Assembly (NCBI RefSeq): GCF_030268685.1
Contig: NZ_BSRQ01000014.1
Location: 50,235 to 114,234, forward strand
Reading direction: 5' to 3'
DNA: 64,000 nucleotides
Source of the DNA: Microtetraspora sp. NBRC 13810
GTDB lineage: Bacteria; Actinomycetota; Actinomycetes; Streptosporangiales; Streptosporangiaceae
Shown here piece after piece: positions 7,667-15,673 of the stretch (the first letter of the stretch is position 1; every line of letters starts with the position of its first letter). The notes under the pieces are model-generated. The model made no database searches, was not told where the DNA came from, and saw only the letters and a program-made list of their open reading frames with translations. The position numbers and the translations under genes were made by a program.

Positions 7667-8332
7667 TCAGTTGTAGAGGACCGCTTCGGTGACGGTCAGG
7701 TTGACCGCGCACCCCGGATCGGCGAGATCGACGACGACGCGTGCGCCGGCCTGCCGTTCCGCGCCGGCCAGTGACAGGTGGATCTCCGCGTCGGAGGTCG
7801 TCGTGATTGTCATCCCGTGCTTGCCGTCCACGGTGGGCGTCACGGTCAGCGTGGCGGGGCTGACGCAGTTGCCGACGGTGGCCGGATTCACCAGCCTCAG
7901 CCTGAGGGCGAGCATGTCCCGCCCGGAGTTCACCGCGCCGACGTCGCCGGAGGCGGCCGGCAGGGCTATCCGGGCTTCGTCCATGTCGCGCATCTCGTGG
8001 CCGTTGTGCACCGCGACCAGGTCGGTGATGTTGCGGTCGGGCTTGTGGATGAGGAACCACCAACTGGCCGCCGCGGCCAGGATGACCACCGGCACCGCCG
8101 ACAGGGTCCACTTCAGTCCGGGCTGGAGCGAGAGGGTCGTCGCCTCCGCCTTCTGGAAGTAGATGGTGATGAGGCAGCCGGCGACGCCGACCACCAGGGA
8201 GAGCGTCTGGGAGATCTCGGCGCCTTTCGCGCCCATGGTGAGCAGCAGGATCCCCATGACGCCTGTCGCCGCACAGGCAGGGATGAACCAAGCCCATTTC
8301 GCCGCATGGCGACGACGGGACGCTCGCGTCAT
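7667..8332 (-). CDS. Membrane protein with three helices and an extracytoplasmic beta-rich domain
   Basis: Unrecognised 221-residue protein. Three N-terminal hydrophobic segments (WAWFIPACAATGVMGILLL, ISQTLSLVVGVAGCLITIYF, WTLSAVPVVILAAAASWWFL) are followed by about 130 residues rich in short beta-prone stretches that would lie outside the cell. Three cysteine residues, two in the outer part (VGNCVSP, DPGCAVN), could pair. The ATG at 8332 starts the basic N-terminus MTRASRRR. It precedes the orphan binding lipoprotein by 24 bases, so both are probably one operon and may form a surface complex. Confidence 0.7.
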   Translation of the reverse strand: MTRASRRRHAAKWAWFIPACAATGVMGILLLTMGAKGAEISQTLSLVVGVAGCLITIYFQKAEATTLSLQPGLKWTLSAVPVVILAAAASWWFLIHKPDRNITDLVAVHNGHEMRDMDEARIALPAASGDVGAVNSGRDMLALRLRLVNPATVGNCVSPATLTVTPTVDGKHGMTITTTSDAEIHLSLAGAERQAGARVVVDLADPGCAVNLTVTEAVLYN

Positions 8333-8640
8333 CACGCAGTTCCGCCTTTGCCGGGTCGGCTCCCGCGATGCCGACATCCCCGTGGAATCGCACTGGAATT
8401 ACATACTAGCGAGACGGTGTGTGCGATGCCGACTATTTGTCCGCCGCAAATGTGAAACGGCTGGAAAGCGGTAATCTGCGCACGTCGGGGACCTGGAAAG
8501 TGATCCCTCCCGATCCTGATTTCCGACTGGACCGCTATACCGGGAGCCCGGTCTGCGGCCATTCACGGTATGAGAGCCGTTCGCGTTCCGGTACGCCGAG
8601 GCGGGGAGGCTGCCCGGGTCCCTCGTGACGGGGCGCCCCC
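8333..8640. other. Intergenic stretch without a supported gene
   Basis: Gap between the membrane protein promoter and a hydrolase remnant. Locally AT-richer near 8395-8475. A short open frame at 8419-8628 has no start signal or family resemblance, so I do not call it. Confidence 0.5.
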
Positions 8641-8799
8641 CACGAATCGGTGGGCGGTCAGAGCGCCGCCCGACTGCTCGCCGTGAGCTCCCGGATCAAG
8701 GTCGTGGTCAACCTGGACGGCTCCTACAACCCGAAGACGCCGGCGAAACCGATCGGCAGGCCGCTCATGATGATCGGCAACCCCAGGCAGCAGCCGGCC
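8641..8799 (+). pseudogene. Remnant of an alpha/beta hydrolase (nucleophile elbow to acid-loop region)
   Basis: In-frame reading gives HESVGGQSAARLL, then RIKVVVNLDGSYNP and IGRPLMMIGNP. In secreted alpha/beta hydrolases of the PAF-acetylhydrolase/lipase group a GHSxGG elbow is followed by helix AARLL, then VNLDG and a PLLxMG strand, in this order and spacing. Nothing before or after matches, so only the middle of the gene survives; the Ser follows an intruding Glu. It runs in frame into the sigma factor gene, whose own start lies 118 bases on. Confidence 0.5.
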
Positions 8800-8916
8800 G
8801 CCGTCCCCATGCGCCGGTGCGGAGCCGGATCCCACTCGCCGCCCTTTCCCGCGCGGATGCAACAGTTCGCGGGACCGCGTGCTCTCAGGGGTGAAGGACG
8901 ACGAAAGGCGAAGCAG

Positions 8917-9432
8917 GTGGAAGCAGATCCGCGGTTCGCGGGGTTCGTCGCCGAGCGTGGCGACGCGCTGTTGCGCTACGGCTACGTGCTGGCCGGAAAC
9001 CCGCACGACGCGGCGGACCTGGTGCAGGAGGCGCTGCTGAAACTGCGCGCGGCCTGGCCGAGGATACGGGCCAAGGACAACCCCGAGAGCTACGTCCGGA
9101 CGGTCATGGCCAGGTCGCACATCGCCACGTGGCGGCTGCGGCGTCACGAGGTGCTCGCCTGGGACCTGCCGGAACGCGGCTACCAGGACGCGCTGGCCGA
9201 CGGCGACGAGCAGGCGATGTGGGTGGCGCTGGCCGGGCTGCCGCGCAAACAGCGGGCGGTGCTCGTGCTGCGCTACTACGAGGGGCTGAGCGACGTCGAG
9301 ATCGCGGCGACGCTGGGGATCTCGCGGGGGACCGTACGAAGCCAGGCGTCGCGGGCGCTCGGCAAGCTCCGCGACGCGGCGCCGGCCGGTGTCAGGGAAG
9401 ACGTATGGACCGAGCAGGGAGGGCGGCGATGA
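8917..9432 (+). CDS. RNA polymerase sigma-70 factor, SigE family (ECF type)
   Basis: ECF sigma factor of 171 residues. Region 2 reads ALLRYGYVLAGNPHDAADLVQEALLKL with the following SYVRTVMAR; region 4 is LPRKQRAVLVLRYYEGLSDVEIAATLGISRGTVRSQASRAL. This is the SigE-type subclass common in actinomycetes. A GTG at 8917 is the chosen start: the family's N-terminus begins there, and AAAGG lies about 9 bases upstream; sequence upstream in frame is hydrolase debris. The stop overlaps the next ATG as ATGA, so sigma factor and membrane partner are coupled. Confidence 0.92.
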   Translation: MEADPRFAGFVAERGDALLRYGYVLAGNPHDAADLVQEALLKLRAAWPRIRAKDNPESYVRTVMARSHIATWRLRRHEVLAWDLPERGYQDALADGDEQAMWVALAGLPRKQRAVLVLRYYEGLSDVEIAATLGISRGTVRSQASRALGKLRDAAPAGVREDVWTEQGGRR

Positions 9433-10637
9433 GCGGTATAGAGGACACGGTGCGCAGCACCTTGCGAAGCGCGGCGGAACGGGCGCCTCGGTCGCCCGGC
9501 GCGCTGGCGGGCGGGCTCGAAGTCGCCTACCGGCGGCGGCGACGCCGTTCCCAGGCGCTGATCGCGGCGGCGGCCGTGGTCGTCATCGCGGGCGGGGGAG
9601 GTGTGGCGCTGCGGATGACCGGCGGCCAGGAGGGGTTGCCGGCCGCCAACCCGTCCGGCGTCCCTTCCGCCGTGGTGACCACCGAGGGACCACCCCCCGA
9701 GCCGGTGGAGAAGGTGTGGCCGCAGGCCGTGTGGAAGATCCCCGCCAGGGATCCGGAACGGCGGCAGCTGCGTCCGGTCGCGTTCGTCGACGACCGGACG
9801 ATGCTGGTCGAGGCATGGCGCGCCTTCGGGAAGACCGAGGTGATCTACGCCTACGACCTGGCCGGCGGCGAGCTGCGGAAGATCGCGGACGTGCCGGACC
9901 CGGCGGGGACCGTGCTCGGCACCGACTTCGGCGTCGGAGACGGGCAGGTGGCCTGGTGGACCAGGACGAGGGACACGGTGCGCCTCTGGGCCGTCCCGCT
10001 GAGCGGTGGCGAGCCCCGGCCGCTGGGCGACCGCAAGGTGGAACATGACGACATCCAGCCGTTCGGGGGCCTGGATGTCGTCGGCGGCAAGGTGGTGTTC
10101 TCCCTGTCCTCGGGCGGCGTGTTCAGCGTCCCGCTGGCCGGCGGGCAGGTGACGGAGGTGCCGGGGGGCGCCGGTCTGCACCTGCTGGCCTGGCCGTGGG
10201 CGGGTACGCCGGGCGCCGGCGGGGCGCGCGACGAGCCGCCCTTCAGCCGCCTCGTCAACCTGGAGACCGGGCAGACCAGCACGGCTGTCATCCGCCAGGG
10301 CGAACAGGTGCTCGCCTGCGGCGTGCGGTCCTGCACCGTGACCACGCCCGACGGCAAGGCGTACACCCGGCTGCGCGACGGCTCGGGACAGAAGGAGATT
10401 CCCGTCGGCTACCAGATCCCGGAACCGCCGAGCCAGGACCGCTTCTTCGTCCGCAACCTCACGGGCACGACCCCGGGCATCGGGCTCTACGACCTGACCA
10501 CCGGCACCCTCGCCGACCTGGGCATCAGGACAGAGGCGTACCGGGGAGAAATCCCGGTCGCCGACCGCTCCGGCCGTTTCATGACCTACGAACTCAAGTC
10601 CGGCCGCTACGTGATCGACCTGTCCAGGATCCCGTAG
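9429..10637 (+). CDS. Membrane-anchored beta-propeller protein, probable partner of the SigE-type sigma factor
   Basis: 402 residues. A short cytosolic N-terminus (about 40 residues, RSTLRSAAERAPRS then YRRRRRRS) leads into one membrane helix LIAAAAVVVIAGGGGVAL, then an extracytoplasmic region of propeller-like blades with repeated pattern such as VIYAYDLAGGELRKIADVPD and VNLETGQTSTAVI. Proteins with this plan sit next to SigE-type sigma factors in many actinomycetes and are thought to sequester them or sense signals. I see no zinc-anti-sigma HxxxCxxC motif. ATGA overlap with the sigma gene. Confidence 0.75.
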   Translation: MSGIEDTVRSTLRSAAERAPRSPGALAGGLEVAYRRRRRRSQALIAAAAVVVIAGGGGVALRMTGGQEGLPAANPSGVPSAVVTTEGPPPEPVEKVWPQAVWKIPARDPERRQLRPVAFVDDRTMLVEAWRAFGKTEVIYAYDLAGGELRKIADVPDPAGTVLGTDFGVGDGQVAWWTRTRDTVRLWAVPLSGGEPRPLGDRKVEHDDIQPFGGLDVVGGKVVFSLSSGGVFSVPLAGGQVTEVPGGAGLHLLAWPWAGTPGAGGARDEPPFSRLVNLETGQTSTAVIRQGEQVLACGVRSCTVTTPDGKAYTRLRDGSGQKEIPVGYQIPEPPSQDRFFVRNLTGTTPGIGLYDLTTGTLADLGIRTEAYRGEIPVADRSGRFMTYELKSGRYVIDLSRIP

Positions 10638-10678
10638 CCCCTCCCACCCGGCCGGTACGGCGTGCGACCCGGCACGCC

Positions 10679-10739
10679 GTACTCCGGCCCGGCCGTCGCA
10701 GCCGGGGTACTCAGGCAGGACGGGTACGCGTACTCAGGC
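10679..10739 (+). promoter_or_regulatory. Three GTACTC(A/C)GGC repeats in front of the YiaA/B gene
   Basis: GTACTCCGGC at 10679-10688 and GTACTCAGGC at 10707-10716 and 10730-10739 precede the small membrane protein gene at 10771. Offsets are 28 and 23 bases. A NarL-type regulator is encoded just beyond this gene, so these may be its targets (inference). Confidence 0.45.
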
Positions 10740-10770
10740 GGACGGCCGGGCCGTGCTGGACCCTGGAGGC

Positions 10771-11061
10771 ATGAACAAACCGCTCCAGCCCAGCCTGACC
10801 TCCGCCTACTTCGCGCAGTGCGTCATCTCGTTCGGCGCGGCCCTCGGCGGCGTGGCGCTCGGGATCGTCTACCTGCCGGTGGACCCGTGGATCCGCGCGT
10901 TCCTGGCGGTCGCCGTGCTGTACACGGTGACGTCGGCCTTCGGACTGGCCAAGTGTGTGCGTGACCGGCAGGAGCTTGCCCACATGTCGACCCGGGTCGA
11001 CCAGGCGCGCCTGGACAAGCTGCTCTCCGAGCACGATCCCTACAAGGTCGACAGCGTGTGA
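10771..11061 (+). CDS. YiaA/YiaB two-helix domain membrane protein
   Basis: Inner-membrane protein of 96 residues. Two helices: AYFAQCVISFGAALGGVALGIVYL and IRAFLAVAVLYTVTSAFGLAKCV, separated by the family's typical PVDPWIRAF, with a charged C-terminal tail RVDQARLDKLLSEHDPY. This order matches YiaA/B-domain proteins of actinomycetes. ATG at 10771 chosen; GGAGG lies close to it (2 bases), and an in-frame GTG at 10753 is an alternative. Convergent with, and 3 bases from, the NarL-type regulator gene. Function of the family is unknown. Confidence 0.85.
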   Translation: MNKPLQPSLTSAYFAQCVISFGAALGGVALGIVYLPVDPWIRAFLAVAVLYTVTSAFGLAKCVRDRQELAHMSTRVDQARLDKLLSEHDPYKVDSV

Positions 11062-11064
11062 GGC

Positions 11065-11715
11065 TCATGCCTCGTCGAGGCCGCGCTCGATCGCGTAGCG
11101 GACGAGTTCGACTCGGTTGTGCAGCTGGAGCTTGTTCAGCGTGTTCTGCACGTGGTTCTGCACGGTCCGGTGGCTGAGCACGAGCCGTTCGGCGATCTGT
11201 TTGTAGGACAGGCCCTTGGCGACGAGGCGCAGCACCTCGGTCTCCCGGTCGGTGAGGCGTGGCCCGTCGTCGGACGGCTTCTGCGTGGCGAGACGGCGGA
11301 ACTCGCCGAGCACCAGCCCGGCCAGTCCGGGGGTGAAGACCGGTTCCCCTTCGGCCGTGCGCCGGACGGCGTCGAGGAACTCCTCCCGGCTCGCCGACTT
11401 GACCAGGTACCCGGAGGCCCCAGCCTTGACCGCCTCCAGCACGTCCTCGTGCTCGCCGCTCGCCGACAGCACCAGGATGTGCGGCGGGCGGTCGGCCGCG
11501 GCCAGCCCCCTGGCCACCTCCACGCCGGGCAGGTCGGGTAACCGCAGATCGAGGACGACCAGGCCGGGGCGGGTGGCGGCGGCGACGCGGAGCGCCTGCC
11601 GGCCCTCGCCCGCGGTCGCCACCACCTCGTATCCGGCGTCCGTCAGGTCGCGGGCGACGGCGTCTCGCCACATCGGGTGGTCGTCCACGACCATCACCCG
11701 CAGAGCTCCGGTCAT
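11065..11715 (-). CDS. NarL/FixJ-family response regulator
   Basis: Two-component regulator of 216 residues. Receiver: MVVDDHPMWRDAV, phospho-Asp in VVLDLRLPD, Ser in LSASGEH, Lys in YLVKSAS. C-terminal LuxR-type helix-turn-helix: LTDRETEVLRLVAKGLSYKQIAERLVLSHRTVQNHVQNTLNKL. The partner kinase ends 37 bases upstream. No ribosome site is evident before the ATG. Likely targets are its own operon and the facing YiaA/B gene with its repeated motif (inference). Confidence 0.95.
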   Translation of the reverse strand: MTGALRVMVVDDHPMWRDAVARDLTDAGYEVVATAGEGRQALRVAAATRPGLVVLDLRLPDLPGVEVARGLAAADRPPHILVLSASGEHEDVLEAVKAGASGYLVKSASREEFLDAVRRTAEGEPVFTPGLAGLVLGEFRRLATQKPSDDGPRLTDRETEVLRLVAKGLSYKQIAERLVLSHRTVQNHVQNTLNKLQLHNRVELVRYAIERGLDEA

Positions 11716-11752
11716 GCCGTAACTGTAAACCGGTCCGCCGTCGCGGCCAGGG

Positions 11753-12868
11753 CTATCCGCGCGCGGGAGGCCCGGCGGGGACGGTCAGCTCGACCTCGGT
11801 TCCCTGGCCGGGTACGGAGGTGACGCCGACGGTGCCGCCGAGCCCGGCGATCCGGCCCCGGATGGACTGCGTGACGCCGAGCCTGCCCTCGGCCGCCGCC
11901 TCGGCCAGGCGCCCTGCGGGGATGCCGGGACCCTCGTCGCGCACGGTGACGGTGATCCAGCCGTCGTCGTGCTCGGCGAAGACCCAGGCTCTCGCGTCCT
12001 CGCCGCAGTGCCGCCGGACGTTGTCCAGCGCCGCGCCCACGGCCGCGGTGACCTCGCGGGCCTGACCGGCGGGAAGCGGCAACGGGGTGGCGGGCGTCGA
12101 GACGGTGACCGTCGCCGACGTGTACCGGCGTAACCGGGCCCCCAGGTCGCCGTCCTGGTCGGCCGCGGCCGGCCCGCTGCGGATCATCTCGCGCACCGCC
12201 GCCTCCTGCTCTCCGGCGAGGCGTCCCAGCTCGGCGGCCTCCCCGCCGATCTCCAGCCCGCGGCGTTGCACCAGCGCCAGCACCTGGAGGACGGAGTCGT
12301 GGATGCCGCGGGCGAGCTGCTCGCGTTCGCGGCCGGCCACCTCCATCTCGATGGCCCGTTGCAGTCGTTCCTCCGCCTGTTTGGTGAGCCTGGCCACGTG
12401 GCCGACGACAGTTCCGGCGAGGATCAGCAGCACGGCCCCGTTGACCGGGACGGAGAGGTCGAAGCGGTCCAGACCGCGCAGCCACAGGTCGCCGAGCGCC
12501 AGCAGGATCGCGACGAAGGCACCTGCCCGCCGCCCGCCGTGCACGCCCCAGGCGAGAGCGGGCCCCGCCACCCAGGTGGCCGTGACCGGCATCACGCCCG
12601 CCGGCCCGGCGCCGGGTCCCTGGACGTACGGCGAGGCCATCAGGCACCCGAGCGTGACCAGGACGTCCGCCACCAGCAGGAACCGGCTTCTGGCCGTCGA
12701 GTACGCGAGGGTGGTGGCCGCGGTCCAGCCTGTCATGACGCCGAGAAGGAGCCAGCCGGCGACCGGGTGCCGGTAGCCGCCCGCGCCGGCCAGCAACAGT
12801 GCCGCGTAGCCCAGTGAGGCGATGCGGTAGACCGCGATGGCCCGCCAGAACGACCCTTCGATCTCCAT
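11753..12868 (-). CDS. Sensor histidine kinase (HisKA_3, NarL/DesK type)
   Basis: 371 residues. Five or six N-terminal membrane helices (from IASLGYAALLLAGAGG to NGAVLLILAGTVVGHVA), a short coiled linker, then the HisKA_3 dimerisation helix EREQLARGIHDSVLQVLALV with its phospho-His, and a HATPase domain with DNVRRHCGED and DEGPGIP. The kinase lacks a large extracytoplasmic domain, so the signal is probably sensed in the membrane. Transcribed ahead of, and with, the response regulator. Confidence 0.93.
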   Translation of the reverse strand: MEIEGSFWRAIAVYRIASLGYAALLLAGAGGYRHPVAGWLLLGVMTGWTAATTLAYSTARSRFLLVADVLVTLGCLMASPYVQGPGAGPAGVMPVTATWVAGPALAWGVHGGRRAGAFVAILLALGDLWLRGLDRFDLSVPVNGAVLLILAGTVVGHVARLTKQAEERLQRAIEMEVAGREREQLARGIHDSVLQVLALVQRRGLEIGGEAAELGRLAGEQEAAVREMIRSGPAAADQDGDLGARLRRYTSATVTVSTPATPLPLPAGQAREVTAAVGAALDNVRRHCGEDARAWVFAEHDDGWITVTVRDEGPGIPAGRLAEAAAEGRLGVTQSIRGRIAGLGGTVGVTSVPGQGTEVELTVPAGPPARG

Positions 12869-12976
12869 ACGGCCCCATCACGCTCGATCGGCGCTGTTCC
12901 CGTAGTTCACGACTATATGGTGACGCGCGGTGCAGGCGGCCGGGGTCGGCGGGCGGCGGCGAGAAGAATGTGGTGC

Positions 12977-13690
12977 ATGAGCTTTCCGATGGGCGGTGCC
13001 TCGCTGGACTACTACCTGATTCTTGGGGAGGCGGGGGGCGGGGATCCGCTGGGGCGGGCGGAGGGGATCGCGGTGGAGGAGTTCGTGTTCGCCGCGGATC
13101 ACACGGCGGCCGGGGTGGACGGGGCGGGGTGGACGGCGGCGGACGGCGGCTGGTGGAGTTCGGCGGCCTTCACCCGGGCGATGCGGTCCGATCCGCGGCT
13201 GCGGGCCCGGATCGTGCCGGCTGCGCGGCGTGACGCCGAGTCCGTCTACCGCAGGCTCGGCGGGGGAGATCTGCCGGGCGAGGCGGGCCTGCGGGGCCGC
13301 TTCCTGGACCGTCAGCCGTTGGCCGGCTCGGCTCCGCTGGATCTCGGCGCGGGGGAGGTCCCGGACGGGTTCCACGACAGGCGGGTGTATCGGATCCTGT
13401 TCGCGGGTGACCCGGGTGCGGGCCGCCTGCCGTACCTGCTGGGTGTCTGGGGCATGACGCCGGCCGGTGATCCCAGCGGACGCCTGGTGGGCAGGGCCGG
13501 GCGCAGGACCGGGGACGACCTGTTCGGCTGGGAGCTTCGCCGGATCGGTCCGGGGGTGGCGTGGTGTGTCGATGTCACCGCCTGCCTGGCCGGTCCGTCC
13601 GGTGACGCCGTCGGGCCGCTGCTGCGCGAGCTGACCGCCGCCATGCGGCACGCGGGCCTGATCCCGGTGACGATCGAGCGCTTCACCTGA
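12977..13690 (+). CDS. Conserved hypothetical protein
   Basis: I do not recognise this 237-residue protein. It is soluble with no signal peptide, Trp- and Gly-rich (WTAADGGWWSSAAF), and ends in a predicted alpha/beta part (LLRELTAAMRHAGLIPVTIERFT). Start at the ATG at 12977, where MSFPMGG leads into ASLDYYLILGEAG; an in-frame start 60 bases upstream adds only Arg/Gly. Divergent from the histidine kinase. A strong palindromic terminator follows 80 bases downstream. Confidence 0.65.
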   Translation: MSFPMGGASLDYYLILGEAGGGDPLGRAEGIAVEEFVFAADHTAAGVDGAGWTAADGGWWSSAAFTRAMRSDPRLRARIVPAARRDAESVYRRLGGGDLPGEAGLRGRFLDRQPLAGSAPLDLGAGEVPDGFHDRRVYRILFAGDPGAGRLPYLLGVWGMTPAGDPSGRLVGRAGRRTGDDLFGWELRRIGPGVAWCVDVTACLAGPSGDAVGPLLRELTAAMRHAGLIPVTIERFT

Positions 13691-13769
13691 TCTTTTAGGC
13701 GGGCACGAACCACCTGTTCGTGGCCTGGGAGACCCTCACCCACGCAGGCAACCCAGGCTGATCACGTGA

Positions 13770-13806
13770 GAAGGCTTCCGTGGCGGGGGACGCCACGGAA
13801 GCCTTC
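13770..13806. terminator. Bidirectional transcription terminator
   Basis: Perfect 16-base inverted repeat GAAGGCTTCCGTGGCG with a 5-base loop GGGGA (arms 13770-13785 and 13791-13806). It sits between two convergent genes, so it can stop transcription from both sides. No long T-run follows. Confidence 0.75.
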
Positions 13807-13818
13807 ATGCGCGTCCGG

Positions 13819-15339
13819 TCAGGACGTGGTGTCGGCGACGACGTGGATCAGGTTGCGCGCCTGGCCGGCGATGGCCAGCCGCCACGCGTCGAACGTCGCG
13901 TCACTGGGGATGAAGTCGGTCTCGAAGTGCTGCATGTCCGGGGTGTGGATGTGCCCGGCCGGGATGTCGAGGCCCATGCGGTCGCGCAGGAGCGTGTTCC
14001 GGTAGGCGCTCTCGTTCGACAGGTAGTTGCCGCCGCCGCCGCTGTAGGAGCACGACCCGGGGTCGGGCGGGATCGGGGCGGTCGCCGGCGGGTACTCGAC
14101 CGGCGGCGGGTTGTTGCGGGTCACCCGGTCGGTGGCGGCGCAGTCGGTGAACTGCGTGTAGTTGGTGTGCCAGACCACGCCGAAGGCGACCGCGGGATCC
14201 GGCCACGTGTCACCCGGCGGGCGCGGGATCGAGGCCCCCGTGTTGGCGCGGATCATCTCCTCGACGGGCAGGGTCGCACTGGTCCACTGCGGCGGGTTGG
14301 TCAGGCTGAAGGTCCCCGGGCCGCCCCAGCGTTCCACCACGGTGCTGTTGCACTCGTTGTTGTTCACCGCGAGCTGCGGGACGCCGTTCACCGCCGGGCA
14401 TCCGCGGTAGTTGTCGTTGCCGAGCGAAACGCCGTGGTAGCGCGCGTTCCACTGCTCCAGGTTGAACACCGCGCCGCCCGCCTGGCTCACGGTGATCGAC
14501 GCGTCCACCCGCTTAGGGCCGGGACGCATGAACGGCCCGACGGTGTCCTCCAGATAACCGCGCTGGAACTCCGGGTAGCTCACCGGAAGCGTGTAAGCCT
14601 CGACGCGCGCCGTCTTGCCGTTCTTCGTCCGGTACGTGGTGCCGTCGAGGGAGAGCGCCGTCGCGCCGGACGGGTTGCCGTGCCGGATGTTGTTGCCCAC
14701 GGTGCCCGGGGCGGTGCCGACCGTGCCGCCGTCGAGCGTGTAGGGGTCGAAGCCGCTCATGATGACCCGCTTCACCCCCTTGCCGGCGGGGAAGTCGATG
14801 TCGAACATGCCACGGGAGGCCCGGTCGAACGCGGTGATCAGCTCGGTCCTGTCCCGGTCGGACAACCGGAACTCCGGCGTCCACTGCCGCAGGGTGAGCG
14901 TCGACTGCAGGCGGGTCCAGTAGAGCGGCCGGTCGTCGCTGTAGGGGAGGTCGCCCTTGATCCGGCCCTTGTTCTGCGCCCGCCGTACGGCGTCCTTCCA
15001 GAGCGCCTCGCCCTGCTGCTGGACTAGCGACGTGGCGGCCTTGAGGCTGTGCGTGCGGCACAGGGCGCGGGTCAGCTCAGGGCCGAAGTCCTGGAAGCCG
15101 GCGCCCTCGATCATCTGCTGGGCGAACGTCCGCGACTGCGGCACGGCGGGGTTGTCGTTGTCGGGGAGGACGAAACCCAGCCGGTTCTCCTCCACCGAGG
15201 GCGTCACGCTGGAATCGAGACAGCCGGCACCGTGCGCGTCCTGCGCCGAGACCGGTCCGGCCGCGGCGAGGACGGCCGCGGTCACGACCGACATGGCCAG
15301 CACGCGGGCGGCGGCGGACTCTGGTCGTAGCAACTTCAT
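13819..15339 (-). CDS. Secreted pyroglutamyl-peptidase-I-like protein
   Basis: 506 residues with a Sec signal peptide (AARVLAMSVVTAAVLAAAGPVSAQDA). The middle holds the C15 fold: RVIMSGFDPYTLDGG, then NNIRHGNPSGATALSLDG, the form of the family's GFxPFxxxxxNPS opening. A later segment LGNDNYRGCPAVNGVP and IHTPDMQHFE could supply the Cys and His of the catalytic triad. Cytosolic pyroglutamyl peptidases have about 215 residues; this extracellular version has a long helical N-terminal part and extra loops with several Cys. Start at 15339 chosen for the signal peptide and GAGGAGG 8 bases upstream. Confidence 0.75.
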   Translation of the reverse strand: MKLLRPESAAARVLAMSVVTAAVLAAAGPVSAQDAHGAGCLDSSVTPSVEENRLGFVLPDNDNPAVPQSRTFAQQMIEGAGFQDFGPELTRALCRTHSLKAATSLVQQQGEALWKDAVRRAQNKGRIKGDLPYSDDRPLYWTRLQSTLTLRQWTPEFRLSDRDRTELITAFDRASRGMFDIDFPAGKGVKRVIMSGFDPYTLDGGTVGTAPGTVGNNIRHGNPSGATALSLDGTTYRTKNGKTARVEAYTLPVSYPEFQRGYLEDTVGPFMRPGPKRVDASITVSQAGGAVFNLEQWNARYHGVSLGNDNYRGCPAVNGVPQLAVNNNECNSTVVERWGGPGTFSLTNPPQWTSATLPVEEMIRANTGASIPRPPGDTWPDPAVAFGVVWHTNYTQFTDCAATDRVTRNNPPPVEYPPATAPIPPDPGSCSYSGGGGNYLSNESAYRNTLLRDRMGLDIPAGHIHTPDMQHFETDFIPSDATFDAWRLAIAGQARNLIHVVADTTS

Positions 15340-15673
15340 TCTGAGCGCTTCCTCCTCATCGGCATTGCTCCCCGAGGGGCATCTGCAGCCGAGGTGAACT
15401 CCACTTGTGCGTTGAGGGATGCCGGGCCGGCAGTGCGACGCGAACCCGGCGTGCTCGTGGGTGGCCCTCTGGGCAGGCGGGACCCGTCGCGGGTTCGCGT
15501 GTCGGCAGAGGCTCGGATCGTAGGGGCGCGGGTGGCCGTTCGATTGCGGTGACGAGGTCGGCGTTCGCGGACCTGGGGGTCGAATCGTGGACAACCTGGA
15601 AGCTACGAGTGATCAGCTCGAAGATGGCCCGAACCTACAGAATCGTTGAACAATCCGTCAAGGGGACAACACC
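15340..15673. other. Intergenic stretch; promoter side of the secreted peptidase
   Basis: 334 bases between the peptidase start and the end of a broken membrane-protein gene. I see no gene here. It must contain the peptidase promoter but no clear -35/-10 pair stands out. Confidence 0.5.

Noticed and set aside
8419..8628. 69-codon frame in the gap before the hydrolase remnant
   Set aside because: No start signal; composition turns Arg/Ser-rich like non-coding DNA.
13699..13761. Short frame ending FVAWETLTHAGNPG after the hypothetical gene
   Set aside because: Reads like a protein C-terminus but is only 20 codons with no partner; the hairpin CACGAAC-N5-GTTCGTG in it may be structural.
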